A DNA stretch of 64,000 nucleotides, taken from assembly GCF_029081005.1 (NCBI RefSeq), contig NZ_JAJQTQ010000001.1:62001-126000 (forward strand), given 5' to 3'. The notes under the pieces are model-generated. The model searched no databases and was not told the origin of the DNA. It saw only the letters and a program-made list of their open reading frames with translations. This DNA comes from Halomonas elongata (GTDB taxonomy: Bacteria; Pseudomonadota; Gammaproteobacteria; Pseudomonadales; Halomonadaceae). Both the position numbers and the translations under genes were made by a program. Shown here piece by piece: positions 8,503 through 17,158 of this stretch (the stretch's first letter is position 1; each line of letters begins with the position of its first letter).

Positions 8503-10155
8503 ATGAGCTTGCCAAGCGACCCGGCCCCCTCCGCGGCGATGGACAGCGACATGCAGACGGACTATGTGGTCGGCCAGGACAATATCGAGGGACACCTGGG
8601 GCCCATCGGCTTCGATATCCACAACCGGGTCTTCGTCGTCTCGGCCCTCGCCTCCCTCCTCTTCATCGTGCTCACCCTGCTGTTTCCGGAACGGGCGGGC
8701 AGTGTTTTCCAGTCCATCGTCGCCTTCTCCACCGGCACCCTGGACGGGTACTTCATGATCGTGGTGGATTTCTTCATCCTGTTCTGCGTGGCGCTGGTCG
8801 TCCTGCCCTACGGCAAGGTCAGGCTGGGCGGGCCCGATGCCCGGCCGGAGCACGGCTACCTGTCCTGGTTCGCGATGCTGTTCGCCGCCGGCATCGGTAT
8901 CGGCCTGCTGTTCTTCGGCGTGCTCGAGCCGGTCTATCATGCCAACGTTTCCCTGCCGCTGGGCGTCGCCTCGCCGTTCGGAACCGATGGCGAGCTGAAC
9001 CCGGCAGCCATCGCCGAGGCCAGCGCCCTGGGCCTCGCCGGCACCTTCCTCCATTGGGGCATTCATGGCTGGGCTGTCTATGTGGTCATGGCCCTGGCGT
9101 TGTCCATCTTTACCTACAACAAGGGCCTGCCCTTCTCCATCCGTTCAGCGTTCTTCCCGATCCTCGGCGACCGCGTCTGGGGCTGGTGGGGGCATGTGAT
9201 CGATATCCTGGCGGTCTTCTCCACCCTGTTCGGCCTGGCCACGTCGCTCGGCCTCGGGGCCCAGCAGGCCAATGCGGGGATGAACTTCGTCTTCGGGCTG
9301 GACGTCAACGCCACCACCCAGGTCACCGTCATCGTGCTGGTCACGGCGGTGGCGCTGGTGTCGGTCTGGCGCGGGCTCGAAGGCGGCGTGAAGAAGCTCT
9401 CCGAGATCAACATGGCCCTGGCCGTGCTGTTCTTCTTCTTCGTGCTGTTCGCCGGCCCGACCCTGGTGGCCTTGAGCGGCTTCTGGACGGGGCTTTCGAC
9501 CTATGTCACGGAATTCCTCCCGCTGTCGGCGCCCTTCGGTCGCGACGATGACGCCTACCGCCAGTCCTGGACCATCTTCTACTGGGCCTGGTGGATCAGT
9601 TGGGCCCCCTTCGTCGGCATGTTCATCGCCCGGGTGTCGCGGGGCCGCACGGTCCGCGAGTTCGTGATCTGCGTGCTGTTGATCCCCAGCCTGTTCATCT
9701 TTATCTGGATGGGCGTTTTCGGCGCCACTGCGCTCGACCAGCTCTATGCCGACCCGGCCGGCAGCCTGGTCAAGGACTATGTGATCGACAACTACAGCCC
9801 CGAGCTGTCGCTGTTCGGCATGCTCAACGAGCTACCTCTGACGGGCCTGATGTCGACCCTGGGCATCATCCTGGCGCTGATCTTCTTCGTGACGTCCTCG
9901 GACTCCGGCTCTCTGGTGATCGATACCATCACCGCCGGGGGCAAGGTCGACGCCCCCCGTCCTCAGCGGATGTTCTGGGCTGCGGTCGAGGGCCTGATCG
10001 CCATCGTGCTGCTGCTCGGCGGCGGGCTTTCGGCGCTGCAGGCCGGGGTCACGGCGACGGCGATCCCGTTTTCCATCGTGATGCTGCTGATGTGCTACTC
10101 CATCATCAGGGCCCTCAACGGCGAACTTCGCCTGATGCGCAGCAGGGTTGCCTGA
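8503..10155 (+). CDS. BCCT-family betaine/choline/choline-O-sulfate transporter
   Basis: 550 residues. Betaine-choline-carnitine transporter family: a 12-helix, ion-coupled uptake protein of the inner membrane. Seen: the family core YWAWWISWAPFVGMFIARVSRGRT in helix 8 and the following loop, a WGIHGW segment, and FVTSSDSGSLVIDT late in the protein. Start ATG at 8503 has CAGGAGGAG upstream. Position after betC suggests choline-O-sulfate or choline as substrate, but BCCT specificity cannot be read reliably from sequence. A strong hairpin follows the stop. Confidence 0.93.
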   Translation: MSLPSDPAPSAAMDSDMQTDYVVGQDNIEGHLGPIGFDIHNRVFVVSALASLLFIVLTLLFPERAGSVFQSIVAFSTGTLDGYFMIVVDFFILFCVALVVLPYGKVRLGGPDARPEHGYLSWFAMLFAAGIGIGLLFFGVLEPVYHANVSLPLGVASPFGTDGELNPAAIAEASALGLAGTFLHWGIHGWAVYVVMALALSIFTYNKGLPFSIRSAFFPILGDRVWGWWGHVIDILAVFSTLFGLATSLGLGAQQANAGMNFVFGLDVNATTQVTVIVLVTAVALVSVWRGLEGGVKKLSEINMALAVLFFFFVLFAGPTLVALSGFWTGLSTYVTEFLPLSAPFGRDDDAYRQSWTIFYWAWWISWAPFVGMFIARVSRGRTVREFVICVLLIPSLFIFIWMGVFGATALDQLYADPAGSLVKDYVIDNYSPELSLFGMLNELPLTGLMSTLGIILALIFFVTSSDSGSLVIDTITAGGKVDAPRPQRMFWAAVEGLIAIVLLLGGGLSALQAGVTATAIPFSIVMLLMCYSIIRALNGELRLMRSRVA

Positions 10156-10180
10156 CGCCATCGCCCACCTCATGAAATTA

Positions 10181-10228
10181 CCTCTCCCGGGCGTCGCCGG
10201 GTCCGCCCCGGCGACGCCATCAAGAGGG
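10181..10228 (+). terminator. Strong hairpin after the BCCT gene
   Basis: A perfect 12-pair stem, GGCGTCGCCGGG (10190-10201)/CCCGGCGACGCC (10207-10218), with loop TCCGC. Outer CCTCT (10181-10185)/AGAGG (10224-10228) lengthens it. It starts 26 bases after the BCCT stop. No T-run follows, but the stem is long enough to act as a terminator with Rho help. Confidence 0.6.
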
Positions 10229-10403
10229 TGTTGACAAAAGTCACGAACGACGGCCAGGGCCAGGGCGGGCCCACGCATTCCATGAGCGGGCGCAGGCATT
10301 TTTCAGGCACACGACGTAGCACTCTTGCCGATTCCCCCGTATCGTCGACACTCATCCTCCAGTCCCCCCATCCGGGACCCCGTTTCGACATGCCAGGGAC
10401 GTC

Positions 10404-11324
10404 ATGCCGCTACTCCATTTCCTCCCTCCGCTCGGCGCCGTACTGATCTGGTCGGGCAACATGACCATCAACCAGCTCACCGTGGGCGCCATCGCGCCGA
10501 GCAGCATCGCCTTCCTGCGCTGGTTGCTGGCGCTCGCCGTCCTCACCCCCTTCGTGGCCCCCGTGGCCTGGCGTCACCGCGCAACCCTGTGCCGAGAGTG
10601 GCCCAGGCTGGCCGTCCTCGGCCTGCTCGGCATGGGCCTCTGGCAGGGCCTCGCCTACGTGGCTGCCGAGACCACCTCGGCCACCAACATGGGCATCCTC
10701 GCCGCCATGGTGCCACTGCTCACCGTGCTGCTCAGCGCCCTGATCCTGCGGGAGCCGCCCAGCATCGGCGGTATCGTCGGCGGGCTGTTCGCCCTCATCG
10801 GCGTCGCCCTTCTGCTGGGAAGCGGTAACCCACTGTCACTGCTCGACCTCGAGATCGCCAGTGGCGACGCCCTGATGCTGGTCGCGGCCACCTGCTATGC
10901 CCTGTACGGCGTGATGCTCAAGCGCTGGTCCTTCGACCTGCCGCCCTGGGTGCTGCTCTACGGGCAGGTGATCTGCGCCGTGCTGATCCTGCTACCCCCT
11001 TATCTGCTCGGCCCCATGACCCCGGTGAACCTGGGCAACGTCGGCTTGATTCTCTATGCCGGCATCCCCGCCTCCATTGTCACGACCTACCTGTGGATGC
11101 TCGCCATCCGCCGCATCGGCGCCAGTCGAGCCAGTATCTTCATCAACCTGATGCCGCTGTTCAGCGCCGTGATCGCGATGGTCGCCCTGGGCGAGCGCCT
11201 CGCCGCCTACCACGTTCTCGGCGGCGCCCTGGTGCTCGCCGGCGTCATCATGGCCCAGACATGGACATCCCCCTTGCGCCGGAGCTCGCTGATACCGACC
11301 GACACGTCACGGCGCCGGCCATGA
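10404..11324 (+). CDS. EamA-family (DMT) transporter
   Basis: 306 residues with ten predicted hydrophobic helices in two EamA repeats; the drug/metabolite transporter superfamily is mostly exporters of amino acids or metabolites. Seen: the LIWSGNMTINQLTVG first helix; ATSATNMGILAAMVPLLTVLLS-like sequence closing repeat one; and a second repeat with GASRASIFINLMPLFSAVIA, the usual helix-9 signature, then GERL...GGALVLAGV. Start ATG at 10404 after AGGGACGTC. Substrate unknown; no functionally linked neighbour. Confidence 0.88.
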   Translation: MPLLHFLPPLGAVLIWSGNMTINQLTVGAIAPSSIAFLRWLLALAVLTPFVAPVAWRHRATLCREWPRLAVLGLLGMGLWQGLAYVAAETTSATNMGILAAMVPLLTVLLSALILREPPSIGGIVGGLFALIGVALLLGSGNPLSLLDLEIASGDALMLVAATCYALYGVMLKRWSFDLPPWVLLYGQVICAVLILLPPYLLGPMTPVNLGNVGLILYAGIPASIVTTYLWMLAIRRIGASRASIFINLMPLFSAVIAMVALGERLAAYHVLGGALVLAGVIMAQTWTSPLRRSSLIPTDTSRRRP

Positions 11325-11394
11325 CGCTGGCGGCGCGGCCAGCCAGGCATGCTAGACTGCCCTTTCGCCGCCTCGACAGGAGAAAGGACGCGCC

Positions 11395-12969
11395 ATGTCT
11401 CTCGACGATCTCCACCTCAACCTGCGCAACCTGACGCCGGATGACTATCCCCAGCTCAAGACGCTGATGGACGCCGTCTACGACGATATCGGCGGCGCCT
11501 GGCCGGAACACACCATGGAGCGCCTGATCGAGGAGTTTCCGGACGGCCAGATCGGCATCGAGGACGACGAGCGGCTGGTCGGCGTCGCTCTGACGGTGCG
11601 GGTGGACTACGACGACTTCTCCAATCCTCATCAGTACGATGACCTGATCGGCCAGCGCGAGATCATCCTCAACGATGCCGAGGGCGATGCCATGTACGGC
11701 CTCGACGTGCTGATCCACCCGGCCTATCGCGGCTATCGGCTGGGCCGGCGGCTCTACGAGGCGCGCAAGGAACTGTGCCGCTCGATGAATCTGCGGGCGA
11801 TCCTCGCCGGCGGCCGCATTCCCCAGTACCACCAGTACGCCGATGAGCTGTCCCCCACCGAGTACATCGACAAGGTCGCCCGCAAGGAGATCCACGACCC
11901 CATCCTGTCGTTCCAGCTGGCCAACGACTTCCAGGTCAAGCGTCTGCTGCGCAAGTACCTACCCGAGGACGAGAAATCCCAGGGCTACGCCACCCTGCTG
12001 GAGTGGAACAACATCCTCTTCGAGCCGGCGGAGCGAGTGCTGGAGACGCGCCGCACCCAGGTGCGCGTCGGCGCGGTGCAGTGGCAGATGCGTGAATTCG
12101 CCTCGGTGGAGGCGGTCCTGCAGCAGGTCGAGTACTTCGTCGACGCCCTGGCCGACTACCAGAGCGACTTCGCGGTCTTCCCGGAGCTGTTCAATGCCCC
12201 GCTGATGGGCCTGCAGGATCGCGCTGCCCAGCAGGATCAACTGGCCGCCATCCGTTTCCTCGCCGGCTTCACCGAGCGCTTCAGGACCGAGCTGTCACGC
12301 ATGGCGGTCTCCTACAACATCAACATCGTGGCCGGCTCGATGATCGAGGTGGGCGAGGACGACCACCTCTACAACGTTTCCTATCTCTGTCATCGCGACG
12401 GCACTGTCGAGCGCCAGGCCAAGCTGCACATCACCCCCCAGGAGCGTCGCGACTGGGTGATCGAGGGCGGCGACGAACTACAGGTCTTCGAGACCGACGC
12501 CGGTCGGGTCGGCATCCAGATCTGCTATGACGTGGAATTCCCCGAACTCTCGCGCCTGCTCGCCGACCAGGACATGGACATCCTCTTCGTGCCCTTCTGG
12601 ACCGACACCAAGAACGGCTACCTGCGCGTACGCCATTGCGCCCAGGCGCGGGCCATCGAGAACGAGTGCTATGTCGTGTTGTGCGGCAGTGTCGGCAACG
12701 TGCCCTCGATCGAGAACCTCGACATCCAGTATGCTCAGTCCTCGGTGTTCTCGCCCTCGGACTTTTCCTTCCCCCACGATGCGGTGCTCGCCGAGACCAC
12801 GCCCAACACCGAGATGATCATGTTCTCGGATCTGGACCTGAACCGCCTCAAGGTGGTGCGCAACGAGGGCTCGGTGACCAACCTCAAGGACCGCCGTCAG
12901 GACCTGTTCGACCTGCGCTTGCGCGACTGGTCCTGGAAGTCCGGGGGTCGTGACGTAGAGGAAGGCTGA
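11395..12969 (+). CDS. Fused GNAT acetyltransferase / carbon-nitrogen hydrolase
   Basis: 524 residues with two enzyme domains. Residues 1-200 are a GNAT N-acetyltransferase with the acetyl-CoA loop AYRGYRLGRRLYEA. Residues 222-510 are a nitrilase-superfamily amidase with the full triad: E264 (FPELFNAP), K343 (AKLHITPQERRDW) and C377 (GIQICYDVEFPE). Such fusions are a recognised but uncharacterised family. Likely logic is acetylation and amide cleavage of one metabolite, or repair of a side product; this is inference. Start ATG at 11395 has GGAG upstream, and the stop is four bases before the mtfA start, so the two are co-transcribed. Confidence 0.9.
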   Translation: MSLDDLHLNLRNLTPDDYPQLKTLMDAVYDDIGGAWPEHTMERLIEEFPDGQIGIEDDERLVGVALTVRVDYDDFSNPHQYDDLIGQREIILNDAEGDAMYGLDVLIHPAYRGYRLGRRLYEARKELCRSMNLRAILAGGRIPQYHQYADELSPTEYIDKVARKEIHDPILSFQLANDFQVKRLLRKYLPEDEKSQGYATLLEWNNILFEPAERVLETRRTQVRVGAVQWQMREFASVEAVLQQVEYFVDALADYQSDFAVFPELFNAPLMGLQDRAAQQDQLAAIRFLAGFTERFRTELSRMAVSYNINIVAGSMIEVGEDDHLYNVSYLCHRDGTVERQAKLHITPQERRDWVIEGGDELQVFETDAGRVGIQICYDVEFPELSRLLADQDMDILFVPFWTDTKNGYLRVRHCAQARAIENECYVVLCGSVGNVPSIENLDIQYAQSSVFSPSDFSFPHDAVLAETTPNTEMIMFSDLDLNRLKVVRNEGSVTNLKDRRQDLFDLRLRDWSWKSGGRDVEEG

Positions 12970-12973
12970 TACC

Positions 12974-13774
12974 GTGCTTCGACGCCTGCAACGCTGGCGT
13001 GCCGCGCGTTTCGAGGCGCGCCATCCTTTCCCCGAGCATGACTGGCGAGAGGCCCGGGCGAGGCTGCCGTTGCTCGCCGCCCTGCCCGATGCCACGGCCG
13101 GCCGGCTCGGCCACCGGGCCTGGCGCTTCGCGCACGACAAGCGCCTGAGCCTGCATCCCGACCTGGTGGCCGAGCATTTCGAGTTCGACGGCCCCGCACG
13201 CCTGGCCCTGGCCGCTCAGGCCTGCCTGTTGACCCTCGGCTGGGGCGAGCGTGACCATCACGATGCCCTGGCCAGTGTCCACGAGATCCTGGTCCTGCCC
13301 GAGGCCTTTCACCGTCGGGTCGAAGAAATGGACGAATTCGGCGTGATGCACGAGTACGACGACGAGCGCGCCGGCGAGACCTCGCACCAGGGGCCGGTGG
13401 TGGTCGCCTATCCGGACCTGATGGCCAGCGGTGGCCTGGACGGCTTCAATGTGTTGATCCACGAACTGTCCCACAAGCTGGACATGGGCAACTCGCTGGA
13501 TGCCGACGGTTTTCCACCGCTCTCGAGCGACATGGATCCCCGGGAATGGCACCGCGTCTTCACCGCCGTCTGGGACGATCTTCAGGCAAGGCTCGCACGC
13601 GACGAGGCCACGCCCATCGACGACTACGCCGCCAGTCACCCCGGCGAATGCTTCGCGGTCGCCTGCGAATATTTCTTCACCGCGCCCCGGACGTTGCATG
13701 ACGCCTATCCGGCCCTCTACGACCTGCTGTCACGCTACTTTCGTCAGGATCCAGCCTCCGAGTACGCGTATTAA
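12974..13774 (+). CDS. mtfA: MtfA-type zinc peptidase (M90)
   Basis: 266 residues, normal for MtfA, a cytosolic zinc peptidase that in E. coli binds the repressor Mlc and so affects glucose PTS expression. Seen: the HELSH zinc site at residues 163-167 (IHELSHKLDMGNSL), with the further acidic motif ECFAVACEYFF downstream. Start is GTG at 12974, four bases after the stop of the GNAT-hydrolase fusion. A hairpin follows the stop. Whether an Mlc partner exists is not visible here. Confidence 0.9.
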   Translation: MLRRLQRWRAARFEARHPFPEHDWREARARLPLLAALPDATAGRLGHRAWRFAHDKRLSLHPDLVAEHFEFDGPARLALAAQACLLTLGWGERDHHDALASVHEILVLPEAFHRRVEEMDEFGVMHEYDDERAGETSHQGPVVVAYPDLMASGGLDGFNVLIHELSHKLDMGNSLDADGFPPLSSDMDPREWHRVFTAVWDDLQARLARDEATPIDDYAASHPGECFAVACEYFFTAPRTLHDAYPALYDLLSRYFRQDPASEYAY

Positions 13775-13797
13775 GCGAACCGCCTACTCGGCAAGCA

Positions 13798-13829
13798 GAC
13801 ACCGCCCCGAGAGTGAACGGGGCAGTGTC
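13798..13829. terminator. Bidirectional hairpin between mtfA and the DUF411 gene
   Basis: The stem GACAC-GCCCCG (13798-13809, one unpaired C) pairs with CGGGGC-GTGTC (13818-13829, one unpaired A), with an eight-base loop. It lies between two converging genes, 24 bases after the mtfA stop and 21 bases past the DUF411 stop. No T-run on either strand. Confidence 0.55.
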
Positions 13830-13849
13830 CGGGGCTTCTCGGAGGCGCC

Positions 13850-14290
13850 CTACAAGGTCATGAAGGGCGCAGACTCACCATCGGTAAACCGATAGACATT
13901 CCAATCCTCCTGCTTCGGGCCGGGCATGCCAGGCGTACCGCTCGGCATGCCGGCAAGTCCGAGACCATCGATATCGGGTCGTTGCTCATACAAGGTTTCC
14001 AGGGCGGCCATGGGCACATGCCCTTCGATCCAGTAGTCGCCCATCTCGATGGTATGGCAAGCCCCGAGGCCATGGGGCAAGCCGGCGGCCGACTTGATCC
14101 GGTTCATCTCGGCGTCATCGACGATCGTCACCTCGATCCCCAAGTCCTCGAGATGTCGAGCATAGCCATCGCAGCAGCCGCACTGCGGGTTCTTGTAGAG
14201 CGTCGCCGTGTCGGGCAAGGCGGCATGGGCCGTGGAAGCGCCCGCCAGCAGCACAGTGGACAGCATCAGGGAAGCGAGACGACGGTTCAT
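13850..14290 (-). CDS. DUF411 exported cysteine protein (metal/copper-associated)
   Basis: 146 residues. DUF411 proteins are small exported proteins frequently encoded with copper-resistance genes; the function is not established. Seen: a signal peptide (MNRRLASLMLSTVLLAGASTAHA), a CGCC pair (YKNPQCGCCDGYARHLEDLG) as a likely metal site, and the LGACHTIEMGDYWIEGHVP family motif. Start is the ATG at 14290, not an upstream in-frame codon, because it begins the signal peptide and follows GAGGAG. It overlaps the preceding 52-residue ORF by ATGA, so translation is coupled. Confidence 0.88.
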   Translation of the reverse strand: MNRRLASLMLSTVLLAGASTAHAALPDTATLYKNPQCGCCDGYARHLEDLGIEVTIVDDAEMNRIKSAAGLPHGLGACHTIEMGDYWIEGHVPMAALETLYEQRPDIDGLGLAGMPSGTPGMPGPKQEDWNVYRFTDGESAPFMTL

Positions 14291-14445
14291 GAGCGAACTC
14301 CTCGGTCGGATTTGGAACGGGGCGCAAAGAGGTACTTGATCAGGGCCGCGATGCCCAGGCCAAGCAGCAGGATGACGGCGGCGGGCATTAGCCAGCCCAA
14401 CCAGCCCATGGTTGCCATCATGGAAAAGCATTCATTGGTCGTCAT
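14287..14445 (-). CDS. 52-residue membrane protein coupled to the DUF411 gene
   Basis: A short ORF read directly from the minus strand: ATG at 14445, stop TGA at 14287-14289 overlapping the DUF411 ATG. The product begins MTTNECFSMMATMGWLGWLM, followed by a single long hydrophobic helix (roughly residues 14-40) and a basic tail RSKSDRG. Small one-helix proteins of this look occur in copper and heavy-metal loci. Coupling and gene order argue that it is translated. I do not recognise a named family. Confidence 0.6.
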   Translation of the reverse strand: MTTNECFSMMATMGWLGWLMPAAVILLLGLGIAALIKYLFAPRSKSDRGVRS

Positions 14446-14522
14446 GGCGAGATCCTCGACGAACGTACGATGAACTTACGGTGGCAGACACGTGCACCAC
14501 CGGATAAGGGTCGATCGTTCGG

Positions 14523-14828
14523 TCAGGCTCTGGGCGGGCGGCGCGGCGGCTGGGGAATATGATCGATCATGGCCGGCGCAGGGCCACCGGCCAGCGGCTC
14601 GGCCCTGGTGTCCGGCAACACGGCGTGGGCCGGCACGGGGGAGCAGGCGACGCACTCCGGCTCGCCGACATCGCTCGGGTCGACCTGGCTCATAACGCAG
14701 TCCGACGCACATGCCGCCGTGGCGGGCGCCACCAGGAGCGGACCCGACACGACAAGCACGAAGAGCAGCGCCAGTAGACGGCTCCCTCGCGTTCGATATC
14801 GCAATGTCTCAGGTTCGCTCATGGTCAT
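14523..14828 (-). CDS. Exported small cysteine/proline protein
   Basis: 101 residues. Seen: a basic N-terminus, a hydrophobic signal segment (LLALLFVLVVSGPLLVAPATA), then a short mature part with four cysteines (CASDC and CVAC) and a proline-rich tail. No recognised domain. It is 27 bases after the stop of the LysR gene and upstream of the 52-residue and DUF411 genes on the same strand, which suggests a small metal-related exported protein. Weak ribosome site (GCGGGAC). An ATG at 14822 is an alternative start. Confidence 0.5.
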   Translation of the reverse strand: MTMSEPETLRYRTRGSRLLALLFVLVVSGPLLVAPATAACASDCVMSQVDPSDVGEPECVACSPVPAHAVLPDTRAEPLAGGPAPAMIDHIPQPPRRPPRA

Positions 14829-14855
14829 GTCCCGCCAGCATGGTCCCCATGCAAC

Positions 14856-15785
14856 TCAAGTATCCTGCCACCCACCGGCCCGCCCCTCAAGACGCCCGAA
14901 CGCGACGCCCGCCTCTTTCGACAAGCGCCCCACCAGCCAATCCCATAACCTGGCCGCCTCGTCGCGGGGACGTCGCCGCGCCGGACGTACCAGCCAGAAT
15001 CCTTCATCGCTGGGCACCGCCAGGGCCAGCGGCGTCACCAGGTCGTCTCGCCCTTCGAGCAGGCGGCGATGCGTCAGGGCCACGCCTCCGCCCTGGGCGG
15101 CCAGTGCCAGGGTCATGACCTGGCTGTCGCAGGTCAGGGCAGAGCACCTCGTTTCCAGGCCCGGCTGACCGGCCTGTTCCAGCCATGTCGGCCAGCCCAC
15201 GGCGAAGCCGACCGCATGCAGCAGGGTATGCCCCGCCAGGTCCGACGGCCCGGCGATCTCCCGGGCCAGTGCCGGAGCACAGGCCGGCAGCATCGATTCC
15301 TCGCCGAGCGACACCGCTTCCACTCCCTGCCAATCGCCACGCCCGTAGCGAATCTCGATATCCGCACCCTCCGGTCCAAAGTCGTCGGGCCAGATCGCGC
15401 TGACCAGGCGCACGGCGATCTCTGGATACGCCCGCAGAAAGGCCGGCAGGCGTGGCGCCAGCCAGTTCTGCTGAATCACCGGCGTCGTACGCAGCGTCAC
15501 CTGGGCATCATTGCCGGCCCCGCCGAATACCTCGCTGGTGCCCTCGCCAAGGCGCATGAAGGCATCCTGGATGGAAGGCAGCCAGGCCTGGCCCACCGGC
15601 GTCAGACTCAGGCTGCGGGGATGTCGCACGAACAGCTTCTGCCCCAGGCGGTCCTCGAGCAGACGGATGCGTTGGCTGATCGCCGCCTGGGTCACGCCCA
15701 GTTCATGACCGGCGGCAGTGAAACTGAGAGTGCGTGCCGCCGCTTCGAAGGCCTGCAGCCATCCCAGGGGAGGCAATCCTGTCAT
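14856..15785 (-). CDS. LysR-family regulator (GcvA-like), divergent to butyrobetaine dioxygenase
   Basis: 309 residues. Winged-helix N-terminus (WLQAFEAAARTLSFTAAGHELGVTQAAISQ) and an effector domain related to GcvA-type regulators. Divergent from the gamma-butyrobetaine dioxygenase gene with 125 bases between starts, so it probably controls that gene and the downstream binding protein. The effector is likely carnitine, gamma-butyrobetaine or betaine (inference). Start ATG at 15785; no strong ribosome site. The small exported protein genes follow on the same strand, but their link to it is uncertain. Confidence 0.85.
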   Translation of the reverse strand: MTGLPPLGWLQAFEAAARTLSFTAAGHELGVTQAAISQRIRLLEDRLGQKLFVRHPRSLSLTPVGQAWLPSIQDAFMRLGEGTSEVFGGAGNDAQVTLRTTPVIQQNWLAPRLPAFLRAYPEIAVRLVSAIWPDDFGPEGADIEIRYGRGDWQGVEAVSLGEESMLPACAPALAREIAGPSDLAGHTLLHAVGFAVGWPTWLEQAGQPGLETRCSALTCDSQVMTLALAAQGGGVALTHRRLLEGRDDLVTPLALAVPSDEGFWLVRPARRRPRDEAARLWDWLVGRLSKEAGVAFGRLEGRAGGWQDT

Positions 15786-15910
15786 GGAGCATATCTCATC
15801 ATGGAAAAGTCACACATAAGCTGAGCTTGGTCATAGGGGCCAGATTAATCGTTTGTCAGTGCCTCGGGCAATCGCCACCCTGTGCACCACACGAATCACA
15901 GGAGGCAACC

Positions 15911-17092
15911 ATGACGACTGCCACCCCGTCCGAGACCCGACAGACCCGCGCCATCTGGCCCATGGGCGAGTTGACCGATCACAGCGGCAGCTACGCCCTC
16001 GTCGACGCCCTGACCAGCGGTGCTCGGGTGACTCTGACCTGGGAGGACCGTCAACAGGCACACTTCCCGCTGAGCTGGCTGCGCGACCACTGCCCCTGCA
16101 CAGAGTGCCGCCACACCGCGACCCGAGAGCGCCTGTACATTCCGCTCGAGCTTCCTGACTCGGCCCCCGAGGCACGCCTCGAAGACGGCAACCTCGAGCT
16201 TACCTGGGCCGACGGCCACCTCAGCCGTTTCGACGCCGGCTGGCTCCGACAGCGCCGCCCCGGCCAGGAGAGCGGCGACCATGTTCCCGCTCGCCGTCCC
16301 TGGACCGAAGGCTTCCAGCCGGCCCGTGTCGCCCACGTCGACTTCGTGGATGGCGCCGCCGGAGAGCGCGAATGGCTGACCGCCCTGCTGCGCGATGGCC
16401 TGGTGTTGCTCGAAGACGGCCCCCTGGCCGACGAGGAGGTCCGTCGCCTGGCCGAGCGCATCGGCCCCTTGCGCGCCACCAACTTCGGTGCCCGCTTCGA
16501 CGTGCGCTCCAAGCCCAACCCCAACAACGCCGCCTACACGGCGATCGGCCTGCCGTTGCACACCGATCTGCCCAACTGGCGCCAGCCGCCGGACATCCAG
16601 TTGCTGTACTGCCTGGAAAACGACGCCGAAGGTGGCGAGTCGACCTTCACCGACGGCTTCGCCGCCGCCGAGGCGCTGCGTGAACGTTCACCGGAAGCCT
16701 TCCGGCTGCTCAGCGAGACGCCCATCGACTTCCGTTTCCAGGACGATGGCCACGACATCGCCTGGCGCGCGCCCATCATCACGCTGGACCATGACGGCCA
16801 ACTGCTAGAGATCCGTTTCAACAACTGGATCCGCGACTCTCTCCGCCTGCCTCTGGAACAGGCCGACGCCTGGTATCGCGCCTATCGCGAATTCTGGGAC
16901 CTGGTGCACGACCCGCGCCAGCGCCTCGAGTTCTCCCTGCTGCCCGGCCAGATGATCGCCTTCGACAACCGCCGCGTGCTCCATGGGCGCAACGCCTTCG
17001 ACCCCAACAGCGGGCGTCGTCATCTGCAAGGCACCTATCTCGACCTCGACCTGCTCGAGTCGCGCCTCCGGGTCCTGGCACGTTCCGCCTGA
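15911..17092 (+). CDS. Gamma-butyrobetaine dioxygenase-type 2-oxoglutarate oxygenase
   Basis: 393 residues, TauD/TfdA superfamily with the N-terminal zinc module of gamma-butyrobetaine hydroxylases. Expected reaction: hydroxylation of gamma-butyrobetaine to L-carnitine using 2-oxoglutarate, O2 and Fe(II). Seen: zinc ligands C61, C63, C66 and H68 (DHCPCTECRH), the iron pair H217-x-D219 (LHTDLPNW), and the distal histidine in RRVLHGRNAF. Start ATG at 15911 with GGAGG upstream; the open frame further 5' lies in the promoter. Trimethyllysine or trimethylaminoethylphosphonate dioxygenases are possible alternatives, but the betaine-type binding protein next door favours the call. Confidence 0.85.
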   Translation: MTTATPSETRQTRAIWPMGELTDHSGSYALVDALTSGARVTLTWEDRQQAHFPLSWLRDHCPCTECRHTATRERLYIPLELPDSAPEARLEDGNLELTWADGHLSRFDAGWLRQRRPGQESGDHVPARRPWTEGFQPARVAHVDFVDGAAGEREWLTALLRDGLVLLEDGPLADEEVRRLAERIGPLRATNFGARFDVRSKPNPNNAAYTAIGLPLHTDLPNWRQPPDIQLLYCLENDAEGGESTFTDGFAAAEALRERSPEAFRLLSETPIDFRFQDDGHDIAWRAPIITLDHDGQLLEIRFNNWIRDSLRLPLEQADAWYRAYREFWDLVHDPRQRLEFSLLPGQMIAFDNRRVLHGRNAFDPNSGRRHLQGTYLDLDLLESRLRVLARSA

Positions 17093-17158
17093 CGCACGGC
17101 ATTTCCCGTTTGAACCCATCATCGCCGGGCGTACCCGCCCGGCCGCAAGGAGAATAAT

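Noticed and set aside
10231..10259. TTGACA box upstream of the EamA gene
   Set aside because: No -10-like hexamer at 16-18 bases; the match alone is not enough to call a promoter.
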